Source of the DNA: Dechloromonas sp.
GTDB taxonomy: Bacteria > Pseudomonadota > Gammaproteobacteria > Burkholderiales > Rhodocyclaceae
Length of the DNA: 64,000 nt
Reading direction: 5' to 3'
Assembly (NCBI GenBank): GCA_028687035.1
Contig: JAQUAX010000004.1
Span: 62,001 to 126,000, forward strand
Positions within the stretch are counted from its first letter, which is position 1. Each line of letters opens with the position of its first letter. Shown here in pieces: positions 32,022 to 40,934 of the stretch. The notes under the pieces are model-generated. The model was not told the origin of the DNA. It ran no database searches and was given only the letters and a program-made list of their open reading frames with translations. The position numbers and the translations under genes are program-made.

Positions 32022-33025
32022 TGACCCTGCAGCTCCTTCTTTCCCCGGCCGCCGTTTCACGTGGAACCGGCCGCGAACTGGGCGGCGCCCGCCTCGGCGG
32101 CGGCGCGCCCGCGGTCGACTGGCCGGAACAGGCCATTTCGGCGCCGCTGCTCGGGTCCACCGCGGACAGCCTGCGCGAGACCTGGCTGGCCGACGGGCCG
32201 GTCAGCGGCGGCGTCAGCGAGGGCATCGCCTGGCGGCGCGCCGGCGACCTGCTGTACGGCGTCGTCGAACTGGCCGAGGCCGGATTCGCCGGGGCCGGCA
32301 TCCCGCCGCTGCAGGCCGCGAGCCGGGCCGCCTACGACCGCATCTTCCGGCTGCTCGACGCGCAGGGCCTGCCCTGCCTGTGGCGGGTCTGGAACTACCT
32401 GGCCGACATCAACGGCGAGACGCACGGCCTGGAACGCTACCGCCAGTTCAACATCGGCCGCCAGGACGCCTTCCTCGACTACCGGCGCGGCACCACCGGC
32501 AACGTGCCGGCGGCCTGCGCCATCGGCCTGGCCGGCGGACCGCTGTCGATCGCCTTCCTGGCCGGTCCGCAGCCGGCGGTGCCGGTCGAGAACCCGCGTC
32601 AGGTCAGCGCCTACCACTACCCGGCCGAATACGGCCCGCGCAGCCCGACCTTCTCGCGCGGCGCGCTGGTCCATCCGCCCGGGCAGGAAATCCTGTTCGT
32701 CTCCGGCACCGCCAGCATCGTCGGCCACCGCACCGTGCATCCGGGCGACGTCGCCGGGCAGTGCCGGGAATCGCTGGCCAACATCGTGGCGGTCGTCGCC
32801 GAAGCCAACCGCGTCGCCCGTTCCGGCGATTTTTCGCCCGGCGAGCTGGTGCACCGCGTCTATGTCCGCGAAGCCGCGGATTTTCCGGCGGTCCGCGCGG
32901 CCTTCGCCGAACTGGCCGGCGAGGCGCCGGGGACGGTCTTCGTGCAGGCCGACATCTGCCGCGCCGACCTGCTGGTCGAGATCGAGGCGATGGCCGTGCA
33001 TCCGCTGGCGCCGACCGGCCGATGA
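32021..33025 (+). CDS. Chorismatase, XanB2/FkbO-Hyg5 family
   Basis: A 334-residue enzyme of the chorismatase family, which releases pyruvate from chorismate to give 3- or 4-hydroxybenzoate or a dihydrodiol. Supporting stretches are RVWNYLADIN (122-131), GLERYRQFNIGRQDAF and the C-terminal RidA-like half with RVYVREAADFPAVRAAF. Length equals that of Xanthomonas XanB2 (about 332). The GTG start shares a base with the halogenase stop (TAGTG), and the stop overlaps the next ATG. It would supply the aryl starter for the polyene operon at 50-64 kb. A parS-like site falls in codons 11-16. Confidence 0.85.
   Translation: MTLQLLLSPAAVSRGTGRELGGARLGGGAPAVDWPEQAISAPLLGSTADSLRETWLADGPVSGGVSEGIAWRRAGDLLYGVVELAEAGFAGAGIPPLQAASRAAYDRIFRLLDAQGLPCLWRVWNYLADINGETHGLERYRQFNIGRQDAFLDYRRGTTGNVPAACAIGLAGGPLSIAFLAGPQPAVPVENPRQVSAYHYPAEYGPRSPTFSRGALVHPPGQEILFVSGTASIVGHRTVHPGDVAGQCRESLANIVAVVAEANRVARSGDFSPGELVHRVYVREAADFPAVRAAFAELAGEAPGTVFVQADICRADLLVEIEAMAVHPLAPTGR
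32053..32068. promoter_or_regulatory. parS-like ParB-binding site 2 (inside chorismatase gene)
   Basis: CGTTTCACGTGGAACC matches the 16-bp parS consensus at 13 positions. Its 14-bp core GTTTCACGTGGAAC is the exact reverse complement of the core of site 1 at 21779-21792. It lies in the first 50 bp of the chorismatase gene, in codons for Val-Ser-Arg-Gly-Thr. Distance to the candidate oriC is about 9 kb. Confidence 0.65.
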
Positions 33026-33798
33026 CCGCCAGGCATCCGGCCGTCCGGGCGCTGTGGACGGCCTACGAAGTCCTGGCGATGGCGTTCGGCCTCGGCGCGC
33101 TGGCCGCGATCTGCCTGGCCTGGCTGCCCGGCGCGCTGCTTCTGCATCCGCTGCTGCCCCGGCGGCTCGGCAAGGCGGTCGGGCGGGCCGCGATCGCCGG
33201 CGGTTTCCGGCTCTACCTGCGCCTGCTCGGCGCCGCCTGCGCGTGCCGCTTCGACATCGACGAACTCGACCGCCTGCGCGGCGCCGGCCCGCTGGTCGTC
33301 GTCGCCAACCACCCGTCGCTGCTCGACGCGGTGCTGATCCTGTCGCGGCTGCCGGACGCCGTCTGCGTGATCAAGGCCAGCCTGATGGACAACGTGCTGT
33401 TCGGCGCCGCGGCCCGGCTGGCGCGCTACATCCGCAACAACGCGCCGCTCGAGATGATCCTGAACGCGCGCGAGGAGCTGCAGTCCGGCGCCCAGCTGCT
33501 GATCTTCCCGGAAGGCACGCGGACGACCGATTTCCCGGTCGGCCCCTGCCTGCCGAGCGCCGGCCTGATCGCCAACCGGGCCGGCGTGCCGGTGCAGGCG
33601 CTGCTGATCGAATTCTCGACGCCCTATCTCGGCAAGGCCTGGCCGCTGTTCCGCCGCCCGTCGCTGCCGCTGACCTGCCGCATCCGGCTCGGCCGCCGCT
33701 TTCCGCCGCCGGCCGACGTCGCCGCCTTCACCCGCGAACTTGACGCCTATTTCCGCAGCGAACTGGGCGCTTCCGCCCCGACGACCGCCACCGCCTGA
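33022..33798 (+). CDS. PlsC-like acyltransferase
   Basis: A 258-residue membrane-associated acyltransferase of the 1-acylglycerol-3-phosphate family. A hydrophobic N-terminal segment (about 14-45) precedes the catalytic motif NHPSLLD (HX4D) and FPEGTR. ATGA overlap with the chorismatase gene indicates coupling. Aryl polyene loci usually encode such enzymes to esterify the polyene to a glycerol lipid, so it is a candidate for that step; a general phospholipid role is the alternative. Confidence 0.85.
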   Translation: MTARHPAVRALWTAYEVLAMAFGLGALAAICLAWLPGALLLHPLLPRRLGKAVGRAAIAGGFRLYLRLLGAACACRFDIDELDRLRGAGPLVVVANHPSLLDAVLILSRLPDAVCVIKASLMDNVLFGAAARLARYIRNNAPLEMILNAREELQSGAQLLIFPEGTRTTDFPVGPCLPSAGLIANRAGVPVQALLIEFSTPYLGKAWPLFRRPSLPLTCRIRLGRRFPPPADVAAFTRELDAYFRSELGASAPTTATA

Positions 33799-33805
33799 TC
33801 CTGCC

Positions 33806-34561
33806 ATGCCCGACGCCTCGACCACCCATCTCGTCCTGATTCCCAGCTACAACCCGGGCCCCGCCGTGCTCGACACGGTACGCGCGGCGCGCGCGCAATG
33901 GACCCCGGTCTGGGTCGTCGTCGACGGCAGCACCGACGGCACGGCCGCGCAACTGCAGGCGATGGCCGCCAGCGATCCGGGCCTGACCGTGATCGTGCTG
34001 CCGGAAAACCGCGGCAAGGGCGCCGCCGTGCTCGAGGGCATCGAGCGCGCCGCCGCGGCCGGCTTCACGCATGCGCTGACCATGGATTCGGATGGCCAGC
34101 ATCCGGCCGGGCTGATTCCCGACTTCATGGCGGCGTCGCAGGCCGACCCGGACGCGATGGTGCTCGGCAAGCCGGTGTTCGGACCGGAGGCGCCGGCGCT
34201 GCGCGTCAACGGCCGCAAGGTGTCGAACGGCTGGGCCAACCTGGAGACGCTGTGGATGGGCATCGGCGATTCGCTGTACGGCTTCCGCGTCTATCCGGTC
34301 GCGCCGCTGGCGAGGATCATGCGCGGCAACCGCTTCATGCGCCGCTTCGACTTCGACCCGGAGGCCGTCGTCCGGCTGTGCTGGGCCGGCGTCCGGCCGC
34401 TCAACCTCGACGCGCCGGTGCGCTACCTGTCGGCCGACGAAGGCGGCGTGTCGCATTTCAAGTACCTGCGCGACAACGCGCTGCTGACCTGGATGCACAC
34501 GCGGCTCTTCCTCGGCTTCGTGCTGCGCCTGCCGCTGCTGATCCTGCGCCGACTGACATGA
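33806..34561 (+). CDS. Family 2 glycosyltransferase
   Basis: A 251-residue GT-A-fold glycosyltransferase. It has the nucleotide-sugar binding start LVLIPSYNPGPAV, VVDGSTDGT, the DxD-type MDSDGQHP and the acceptor-region stretch FDFDPEAVVRL. A short hydrophobic C-terminus (LFLGFVLRLPLLIL) may associate it with the membrane. It follows the acyltransferase by 7 bp and overlaps the antiporter start (ATGA). Similar genes occur in xanthomonadin-type loci, where a sugar is placed between the aryl polyene and the lipid; this role is inferred. Confidence 0.85.
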   Translation: MPDASTTHLVLIPSYNPGPAVLDTVRAARAQWTPVWVVVDGSTDGTAAQLQAMAASDPGLTVIVLPENRGKGAAVLEGIERAAAAGFTHALTMDSDGQHPAGLIPDFMAASQADPDAMVLGKPVFGPEAPALRVNGRKVSNGWANLETLWMGIGDSLYGFRVYPVAPLARIMRGNRFMRRFDFDPEAVVRLCWAGVRPLNLDAPVRYLSADEGGVSHFKYLRDNALLTWMHTRLFLGFVLRLPLLILRRLT

Positions 34562-35757
34562 ACACGACCGAACTCTTCCTGATCGCGATGACGATCATCT
34601 TCACGCTGCCGTGGCTGATCTGGCGCGTCGGGCGGACCGACTATTACGCGCCGCTGGTCGTCGTCCAGATCATCGCCGGCATCCTGCTCGGGCCGGGCAT
34701 CCTCGGCCGCGTCTTTCCCGACTACTACGCCTTCGTCTTCACGCCGGCGGTGATCCAGTCGCTGAACGGCATCGCGTGGTGGGCGGTGATGCTGTTCGTC
34801 ATGATCGCCGGCGTCGAGCTCGACCTGCGCAAGGCCTGGGCGCACCGCCGCGAGAGCACGCTGACCGCCGGGCTGGCGCTCGGCACGCCGCTGCTCTTCG
34901 GCTGCGCCGCGGCCGGCCTGCTGCTGGCCGGCGACGGCTGGGCGGGCCCGAAGGCGCAGACCTGGCAGTTCGTTCTCGGCGTCGGCATGGCCTGCGCGGT
35001 GACCGCGCTGCCCATCCTGATCCTGCTGATGGAAAAGCTCGCCATCCTGCGCCAGCCGATCGGCCAGCGCATCCTGCGCTACGCCAGCCTCGACGACATC
35101 GCGATCTGGGGCGTGCTGGCGCTGATCCTGATGGACTGGACGCGGGTCGGCAAGCAGCTCGCCTTCCTCGCCGCCTTCGTCGTCGCCGGCGCGCTGTTCC
35201 GCCGGCTGATGCGCCGGCTGGCCGAGCGCGACCGTTGGTACGTCGCGCTGATCTGGCTGGCCGCCTGCGCCTTCGGCGCCGACTGGTCGGGGCTGCACTT
35301 CATGGTCGGCGCCTTCCTGGCCGGCGCGATCATCGACGCCGAATGGTTCGACCAGGAACGCATGGACCAGCTGCGCCACCATGTGCTGCTGGTGATGATG
35401 CCGGTCTTCTTCCTGTCCACCGGCCTGCGCACCGACTGGGCGCTCGGCGGCGGCGCCGTCTTCCTGGCCGCGGCGCTGCTGCTCGCCGCGTCGGTCGCCG
35501 GCAAGCTGATCGGCGTCCGGATCGCCGGCCGCCTGCTCGGCTGGGCGCCCGGCGAGGCCGGCATCATCGGCTGGCTGCTGCAGACCAAGGCGCTGATCAT
35601 GATCATTTTCGCCAACATCCTGCTCGACAAGCAGATCATCACCAGCGAGGCCTTCACCGCGCTGCTGCTGATGGCGGTGGCCAGCACGATGCTGACCGTG
35701 CCGGTCGTCGCGCCGCGGCTGGCGCGGCTGAAGGAACTGATCCTGCGTTCCGCCTGA
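34558..35757 (+). CDS. Cation:proton antiporter (CPA2-like)
   Basis: A 399-residue polytopic protein with roughly 12 hydrophobic segments. Conserved pieces include GILLGPGILGRVFPDYY, VMLFVMIAGVELDLRKA, ASLDDIAIWGVLAL (paired acidic residues in a helix) and LHFMVGAFLAGAIID, fitting Na+(K+)/H+ exchangers of the monovalent cation:proton antiporter-2 group. There is no C-terminal TrkA-N domain. Its ATG overlaps the glycosyltransferase stop, so it is expressed with the pigment-linked genes, though its role there is unclear. Confidence 0.85.
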   Translation: MNTTELFLIAMTIIFTLPWLIWRVGRTDYYAPLVVVQIIAGILLGPGILGRVFPDYYAFVFTPAVIQSLNGIAWWAVMLFVMIAGVELDLRKAWAHRRESTLTAGLALGTPLLFGCAAAGLLLAGDGWAGPKAQTWQFVLGVGMACAVTALPILILLMEKLAILRQPIGQRILRYASLDDIAIWGVLALILMDWTRVGKQLAFLAAFVVAGALFRRLMRRLAERDRWYVALIWLAACAFGADWSGLHFMVGAFLAGAIIDAEWFDQERMDQLRHHVLLVMMPVFFLSTGLRTDWALGGGAVFLAAALLLAASVAGKLIGVRIAGRLLGWAPGEAGIIGWLLQTKALIMIIFANILLDKQIITSEAFTALLLMAVASTMLTVPVVAPRLARLKELILRSA

Positions 35758-35766
35758 GGAGAAACG

Positions 35767-36093
35767 ATGGCCTATGTCGCCGATTACGCGGTCGACGCCC
35801 CGGAACGGGCCGAAATCGACGCCCTGCCCGGCCCGCTGCTGCTCGAGTTCGGCACCGGCTGGTGCGGGCACTGCCGCGCCGCGCAGCCGCTGATCGAAGC
35901 CGCGCTGCGCGATCTTCCGGGCTTGCGCCACGTCAAGGTCGAGGACGGCCCTGGCCGGCGGCTCGGGCGCAGCTTCCGCGTCAAGCTGTGGCCGACGCTG
36001 GTGCTGCTGCGCGACGGCCGGGAAATCGAACGCCTGGTCCGCCCGGACGACGCGGCGCAACTCGCCGCCGCGCTGGCCCGCCTGGCCGGCTGA
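35767..36093 (+). CDS. Thioredoxin-like protein
   Basis: A 108-residue thioredoxin-fold protein with active site WCGHC near residue 35 and the cis-Pro segment LWPTLVLL. No signal peptide is visible, so it is cytoplasmic. The GH dipeptide between the cysteines differs from the GP of classical thioredoxin. It lies 9 bp after the antiporter with GAGGAGA as ribosome binding site and ends the rightward operon, 6 bp from a convergent stop codon. Confidence 0.85.
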   Translation: MAYVADYAVDAPERAEIDALPGPLLLEFGTGWCGHCRAAQPLIEAALRDLPGLRHVKVEDGPGRRLGRSFRVKLWPTLVLLRDGREIERLVRPDDAAQLAAALARLAG

Positions 36094-36099
36094 GGCGTT

Positions 36100-36333
36100 T
36101 CAGCGGCGGGCGGCCCAGCGGGCCAGCTCGGCCGGGTCGATCCAGGTTTCCAGCCGGTTCAGGTTGCCGGGCAGCTGCTGCCCTTCCCACTGTTCGGTAG
36201 CCCAGCGCTTGACGCTGGCCGCCAGTTCGCCGTGCTCGATGGCGTGGGCGATCGCCACCTCGGCCTCGTGGATGGCGTCGGGCGCCAGGCGCCGGGCGGC
36301 TTCGTGCAGGTTCAGTCGGGACAGGTCGTTCAT
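36100..36333 (-). CDS. Small hypothetical protein (77 aa)
   Basis: A 77-residue helical protein starting MNDLSRLNLHEAARRLAPDA, with a central stretch EAEVAIAHAIEHGELAASVKRWATEQW. I do not recognise the family. The start at 36333 is the first ATG giving a plausible soluble protein; longer in-frame extension to the right runs antisense-like through the penicillin-binding protein gene. It lies 68 bp after that gene on the same strand and could be cotranscribed with it. Confidence 0.5.
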   Translation of the reverse strand: MNDLSRLNLHEAARRLAPDAIHEAEVAIAHAIEHGELAASVKRWATEQWEGQQLPGNLNRLETWIDPAELARWAARR

Positions 36334-36401
36334 CGCGCGCTCCGCAGACGGGTCGGTTGGCCCATTGTGCGGCGCGCGCGGCGAAAGCGGAAGCCCGCCG
36401 C

Positions 36402-39400
36402 TCAGTTCGTGCAGCGCGTCGGCGAGTCCGCCTCCAGCGAAGGCAGCAGCAGCGGCCCCATCGACTTCAGGATCTGCACCGGCACTGCCGACGTGAAGCG
36501 GTAGCTGGCGGCGCCCGGACCGATCACGTAGGCGGTCAGCGTGCCGAAATGGCGCGGCCCGAGGTAGAAAACGAAGGTCGCCGTGCGGTTCAGCGCGACG
36601 CCGCGCCCGTTGTGGCGGCCGATCACGATCCGGTTGTCGCCGGTCCCGGTCTTGCCGCCCAGCGTCAGCGGCGTGCCGTCGGCCAGCTTGAAGGCGCCGG
36701 ACAGGCGGCGCGCGGTGCCGCCCTCGACCACTTCGGACAGCGCGTTGCGCAGCGCGGTCGCGACTTCGGGCGCCATCGCGCGGCGGCCGGCTGCCGGGGC
36801 GCGGCCGAAGCGGGTCTCGTACGGCGTGCCGGTCGCGAAATCCAGGTGCTCGATGCGCTGGGTCGGCTGCAGCATGCCGTCGTTGACGATGATGCCCATC
36901 AGTTCGGCCAGCGCGGCCGGCCGGTCGCCCGAGCTGCCGAGCGCGGTGGCCAGCGACGGCACCAGGTGGCCGAACGGGTAGGCGAGATTGGCCCAGCGCC
37001 GGTGGATGTCGAGGAAGGCCTCGACTTCGAGCATCGTGTAGATGCGCGAATCCTGGGCGCCCTTGAAGCGGGTCCGGAACAGCCAGCGGTAGACGGCCTG
37101 CCGCTCGTCGGAACTGGCCTCGACCGTCGTTCCCCAGTCGGCGTCCGGGTGGGCCGACAGGTAGCCGACCAGCCACAGTTCGAGCGGATGCACGCGGGCG
37201 ACGTAGCCGCGGTCCGGCAGGTCGTAGGCTTCGGGCGCGTTGCGCTCGTACAGCCGGGCGACGCGGGCCGCGTCCGGCGCGTCGCCGGGCAGGCGCTGGT
37301 CGAGGAAGGCGGCCAGCTGCGCGGCCGTCGCCTGCGGCGACAGGTAGCGGAACACCGCGGCCAGGCGGTCGGCGTTCGGGCGCAGGCCGTCCAGGAAGAC
37401 GTCGCGGATTTCCTCGGGTTTCTTGCCGTGGTACTTGTGCCAGAAGCGGCGCAGGAAGACCTGGCCTTCGCGGTCGGCGAAACGGGACAGGTATTCGAGG
37501 CGGCGCGGGTCCTCACCGTCCTTCAGCAGCTGGGCCGTGCTGCCCGGGACCTTGTACATCGTGTAGCGGACGATGTCGCGCATCAGCCGGATGAAGACCA
37601 GGTTGATCGAGCCCTGCAGCGCTTCGCGCACGGTCGGCACCTGGCCGTCGTCCTCGCGCCGGAAGTTGTTGAAGCTGTGCAGGCCGCCGCCGGTGAAGAA
37701 GCTTTCGCCGGGGCTGGCCGAATAGCGGCGTTCGAGCGCCGCCTGCAGCATCGCCGGCAGGCTGCGGTCGGTCGCGCCGGCCAGGTACTCGACCGCCCAG
37801 GCGCTCAGCCGGTCGTGCGAATCGACCGCGGTCCGCCGCAGTTCGGCGGCGCTTTTGTCCGACAGCTTCTGGTGCAGTTCGGCGACGATCTCCAGGTAGG
37901 TCGCCAAGGTGCGCAGTTTCGCGGTCGAGCCGAGTTCGAGCTTGCTGCCCTCGTTGATATCGAGCGGCTGGTCGGTGGTGTCGGTCTGCACGCGGACGCG
38001 GTTGCCGTCTGGCGTGCTTTCGACCAGCGTGAAGCTGTAGCGCACTTCGGCCAGTCCGGCCGGCGTCAGCATGCGTTCGCCGAACAGCCCGATGCTGCGG
38101 GCGACCTCGGGCTCGGCCAGGCGGTCGAGGAAATCGCTGACCTGCTGCTGCAGCGAGCCGTTCAGGGTCGTCGAGACGCGCGCGTCGAAGCGGTCGAGCT
38201 CGTACAGCGAGGTGCCGAGCATGCCGGCCAGCCGGTTGCGGATCGCCGTCGCTCCCTTGCCGATGTCGGCCGGCAGCAGCGGCGGATTCGCCTTCAGGTC
38301 GCGGAACTGCAGCGGCCGGGCGAGCGCCGCGTCGCGCAGCGCCGGGCTGATCAGCCCGTGCTCGGCGAACAGGCGGGCATAGCTCTGCGTCTGCTGTTCC
38401 AGGTTGTCGCGGCCGGCCGCCGACAGGTAGTAGGAGGGCCGCCGGTGGGCGATCATCAGCGCGATGACCTGTTTCAGCGCCCCGCCCTGCTCGGCCAGCG
38501 TCTCGCCTTCGCCGTCGGGGGCGGCGAGCAGCGCGTTGACCCGGTCGAAATCGGCGGCGAACCAGACCCACAGGCCGTCGCCCAGGCCGTTGACCTCGCC
38601 GAAGCCGGCCGCCGCCGACAGCGGCACGGTGTTCAGGTAGTCGAGCAGGATGCGCCGGCGGACCGGCAGCGTCTCCTCGCCGTCCAGGTAGGCGCGGGTG
38701 CTGGCCGAAATCATCTGGCGCAGCTTCTCGCCGGCGTCGTAGGTGACGCCGTCGGGCGAATGGCGGTATTTCTCGATCTGCGTCGCCAGCGTGCTGCCGC
38801 CGGGCGCGTCGGCGTCGACCCCGACCAGGTTGCCGAGCTGCCCGAGCACCGCGCGGGTGAAGCGGACCCAGTCGACGGCCGGGTTCATTTTCGGCCGGGA
38901 GGCGTCGAGCAGATCGCGGTTCTCGATGAACATCAGCGCTTGGGCGACCCGCTCCGGAACGGCTGGGAAATCGGCATAGCCGCGGTACGGGTAGCGGAAA
39001 CGGTACAGCGTCTGGTCGCGGCAGTCGGCGACGTCCAGACCGGCGTGCGACTTTTCGCGGTAGGGCGCGAAATAGCCGCTGCCGGTGTAGGCCATTAGAC
39101 CGGGCGAGAAGCTGGCCTGGCGGGCCGGCACGTAGCCGCGCGTGGCCAGCCGTTCGGTGATGCGCGGCAGGCGCGTGTAGCCCATGCGCTCGTCGAAGGG
39201 GCCGTCGGCCGGGAAGCGGATCGCTGCGCTGGCCCCGTCCTGCACGCGGTAGGCGAGGCTGGCGGCCAGCCCGGAAAAGTAACCGGCCTGCAGCCGGGAG
39301 TGCTGGACCTCCTCGGAGACCAGCAGCGCGCCGGCCAGCAGGCCGGCAGCGACGACGCCGACCAGCAGGCGGCGGCGCTGCGGCGTCATGCCCGGTGCGG

Positions 39401-39533
39401 CGTGCGGCGCCGATGACGGCTCGGCCGGGGAATGCTCGGCCGGGGAATGCTCGGGGTGCGGGCGGGGATGGTGGTTTTTGTGTTTTCGCTTCACGGTCTG
39501 CGGGGGGGCGCGTTGCTTTGTGGTTTCTGGCAT
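36402..39533 (-). CDS. Atypical bifunctional penicillin-binding protein (class A)
   Basis: A 1043-residue class A PBP. A cytoplasmic His/Pro-rich tail (1-48) precedes a membrane helix (about 56-72). The glycosyltransferase domain shows IENRDLL with Glu202 and GGSTLATQIEK (243-253). Transpeptidase motifs are STAK (534-537), SIN (640-642) and KTGT (961-964). The spacing is wide: 106 residues between the first two and about 320 between the last two, against much shorter usual gaps, so the domain carries large insertions. It joins and crosslinks peptidoglycan in the periplasm. mrcA/ponA identity is not assigned because of this architecture. Confidence 0.88.
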   Translation of the reverse strand: MPETTKQRAPPQTVKRKHKNHHPRPHPEHSPAEHSPAEPSSAPHAAPGMTPQRRRLLVGVVAAGLLAGALLVSEEVQHSRLQAGYFSGLAASLAYRVQDGASAAIRFPADGPFDERMGYTRLPRITERLATRGYVPARQASFSPGLMAYTGSGYFAPYREKSHAGLDVADCRDQTLYRFRYPYRGYADFPAVPERVAQALMFIENRDLLDASRPKMNPAVDWVRFTRAVLGQLGNLVGVDADAPGGSTLATQIEKYRHSPDGVTYDAGEKLRQMISASTRAYLDGEETLPVRRRILLDYLNTVPLSAAAGFGEVNGLGDGLWVWFAADFDRVNALLAAPDGEGETLAEQGGALKQVIALMIAHRRPSYYLSAAGRDNLEQQTQSYARLFAEHGLISPALRDAALARPLQFRDLKANPPLLPADIGKGATAIRNRLAGMLGTSLYELDRFDARVSTTLNGSLQQQVSDFLDRLAEPEVARSIGLFGERMLTPAGLAEVRYSFTLVESTPDGNRVRVQTDTTDQPLDINEGSKLELGSTAKLRTLATYLEIVAELHQKLSDKSAAELRRTAVDSHDRLSAWAVEYLAGATDRSLPAMLQAALERRYSASPGESFFTGGGLHSFNNFRREDDGQVPTVREALQGSINLVFIRLMRDIVRYTMYKVPGSTAQLLKDGEDPRRLEYLSRFADREGQVFLRRFWHKYHGKKPEEIRDVFLDGLRPNADRLAAVFRYLSPQATAAQLAAFLDQRLPGDAPDAARVARLYERNAPEAYDLPDRGYVARVHPLELWLVGYLSAHPDADWGTTVEASSDERQAVYRWLFRTRFKGAQDSRIYTMLEVEAFLDIHRRWANLAYPFGHLVPSLATALGSSGDRPAALAELMGIIVNDGMLQPTQRIEHLDFATGTPYETRFGRAPAAGRRAMAPEVATALRNALSEVVEGGTARRLSGAFKLADGTPLTLGGKTGTGDNRIVIGRHNGRGVALNRTATFVFYLGPRHFGTLTAYVIGPGAASYRFTSAVPVQILKSMGPLLLPSLEADSPTRCTN

Positions 39534-39680
39534 TCATTATGACTTCATTCTGCCGGCGTAGCATCCCGACCGCCGGCACAAGCGGCCGTTTTGTCCCGAT
39601 CGCTGTCGGACCGGCCCCCATCGACGGCCCCCGCCCCTTAGAATGGGCCACCGCCCGAATCCGCCAACCCACCGACGACC

Positions 39681-40913
39681 ATGCATGTCCAAGACGTACT
39701 GAATCTGCTCCGCACGCCGGTCTGGATCGTTTCGCCGGCCAGCCAGGAAATCCTGTTCGCCAACGGCGCCGCGCAGGCGCTTTCGGGCGGAGCCGAGCTG
39801 GCCGCGATGCGCCACGGCGAATTCTCGGCCCATGCCGAGGAGCGCCTGTCGGCCTATCTCCCGGCGCTGCGCGCCCGGGAGCCGGCCGTCGAGGTGTGGA
39901 CGGTCGGTTCTGCCGGCGAGCCGCTGCCCCTGTGCTGCCATCTGTCGTTGTTCCTGCGCGACGGCCAGCCGGAAGCCATCGTCGTCGAGGGACAACTGCC
40001 GGAGCGTTCCGACCTGCCGCTGCGGTCGACCCCGCCCGCCGGCGTTGATTCGGCGCAGCTGGGCTTCTACGAGCGGCTGTTCCGCACCAACAGTGCGCCG
40101 ATGCTGCTGATCGATCCGTCCGACGACGGCCTGATCATCGATGCTAACCAGGCCGCCTCGCGTTTCTACGGCTATTCCCGCGAGGCCTTCTGCCGGCGGC
40201 ATACCTGGGAAATCAACGCGATGGGGCGCGCGGTGCTGCCCATCATGTACGAGATTTCCCGGCTTCCCGGCGGCCACAAGCCGCTGAATTTCGTGCACCG
40301 GCTGGCCGACGGCAGCCTGCGCGACGTGCAGACCTACGCCGGCCCGGTCGATATCGATGGCCGGCGGCTGATGCTGTGCATCGTCCATGACGTCACCGAG
40401 CAGAAGCGGCTGCGCAAGGAACTGGAGCAGGCCGCGTCGCGCGATCACCTGACCGGCCTGTGGAACCGGCGCCAGTTCCTGCACCTGCTCGACAATGCGC
40501 GGGCGCAGAAGCGCCGGTACGACGTCGATTACAGCCTGATGCTGCTCGATGCCGACCATTTCAAGTCGGTCAACGACCGCTACGGGCACGATGCCGGCGA
40601 CGAGGTGCTGGTCCTGCTTGCCCGGGCGCTCGAGGCGCGGGTCCGGGAAACGGACACCGTCTGCCGCTGGGGCGGCGAGGAATTCATCGTGCTGCTGCCG
40701 CAGACCGACCTGGAAAACGCCGCCTTGCTGGCCGAATCCCTGCGCCGCAGCGTCGAACAGATCCGTGTCCCGCACCTGCCCCCGGTGACGGTCAGCATCG
40801 GCGTCGCCCAGCATTGCGCGAGCGAGACCGGCGACAGCCTGATCAAGCGGGCCGACGAGGCGCTGTACCAGGCCAAGGCCGCGGGCCGCAACCGGGTCGT
40901 CGCCATCCGCTGA
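39681..40913 (+). CDS. PAS-domain diguanylate cyclase
   Basis: A 410-residue cytoplasmic protein. A PAS-like region at about 5-110 and a second PAS at about 130-240 (ending IVHDVTEQKRL) lead to a GGDEF domain at about 245-408. The active site reads WGGEEF, so catalysis of c-di-GMP synthesis is expected, and RETD five residues upstream matches the RxxD inhibitory site. No membrane helix is evident. It stands alone, 147 bp from the divergent PBP gene and convergent with the FixJ-like regulator. Confidence 0.92.
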   Translation: MHVQDVLNLLRTPVWIVSPASQEILFANGAAQALSGGAELAAMRHGEFSAHAEERLSAYLPALRAREPAVEVWTVGSAGEPLPLCCHLSLFLRDGQPEAIVVEGQLPERSDLPLRSTPPAGVDSAQLGFYERLFRTNSAPMLLIDPSDDGLIIDANQAASRFYGYSREAFCRRHTWEINAMGRAVLPIMYEISRLPGGHKPLNFVHRLADGSLRDVQTYAGPVDIDGRRLMLCIVHDVTEQKRLRKELEQAASRDHLTGLWNRRQFLHLLDNARAQKRRYDVDYSLMLLDADHFKSVNDRYGHDAGDEVLVLLARALEARVRETDTVCRWGGEEFIVLLPQTDLENAALLAESLRRSVEQIRVPHLPPVTVSIGVAQHCASETGDSLIKRADEALYQAKAAGRNRVVAIR

Positions 40914-40934
40914 TCTGATGCAGAGCCGATCGGT

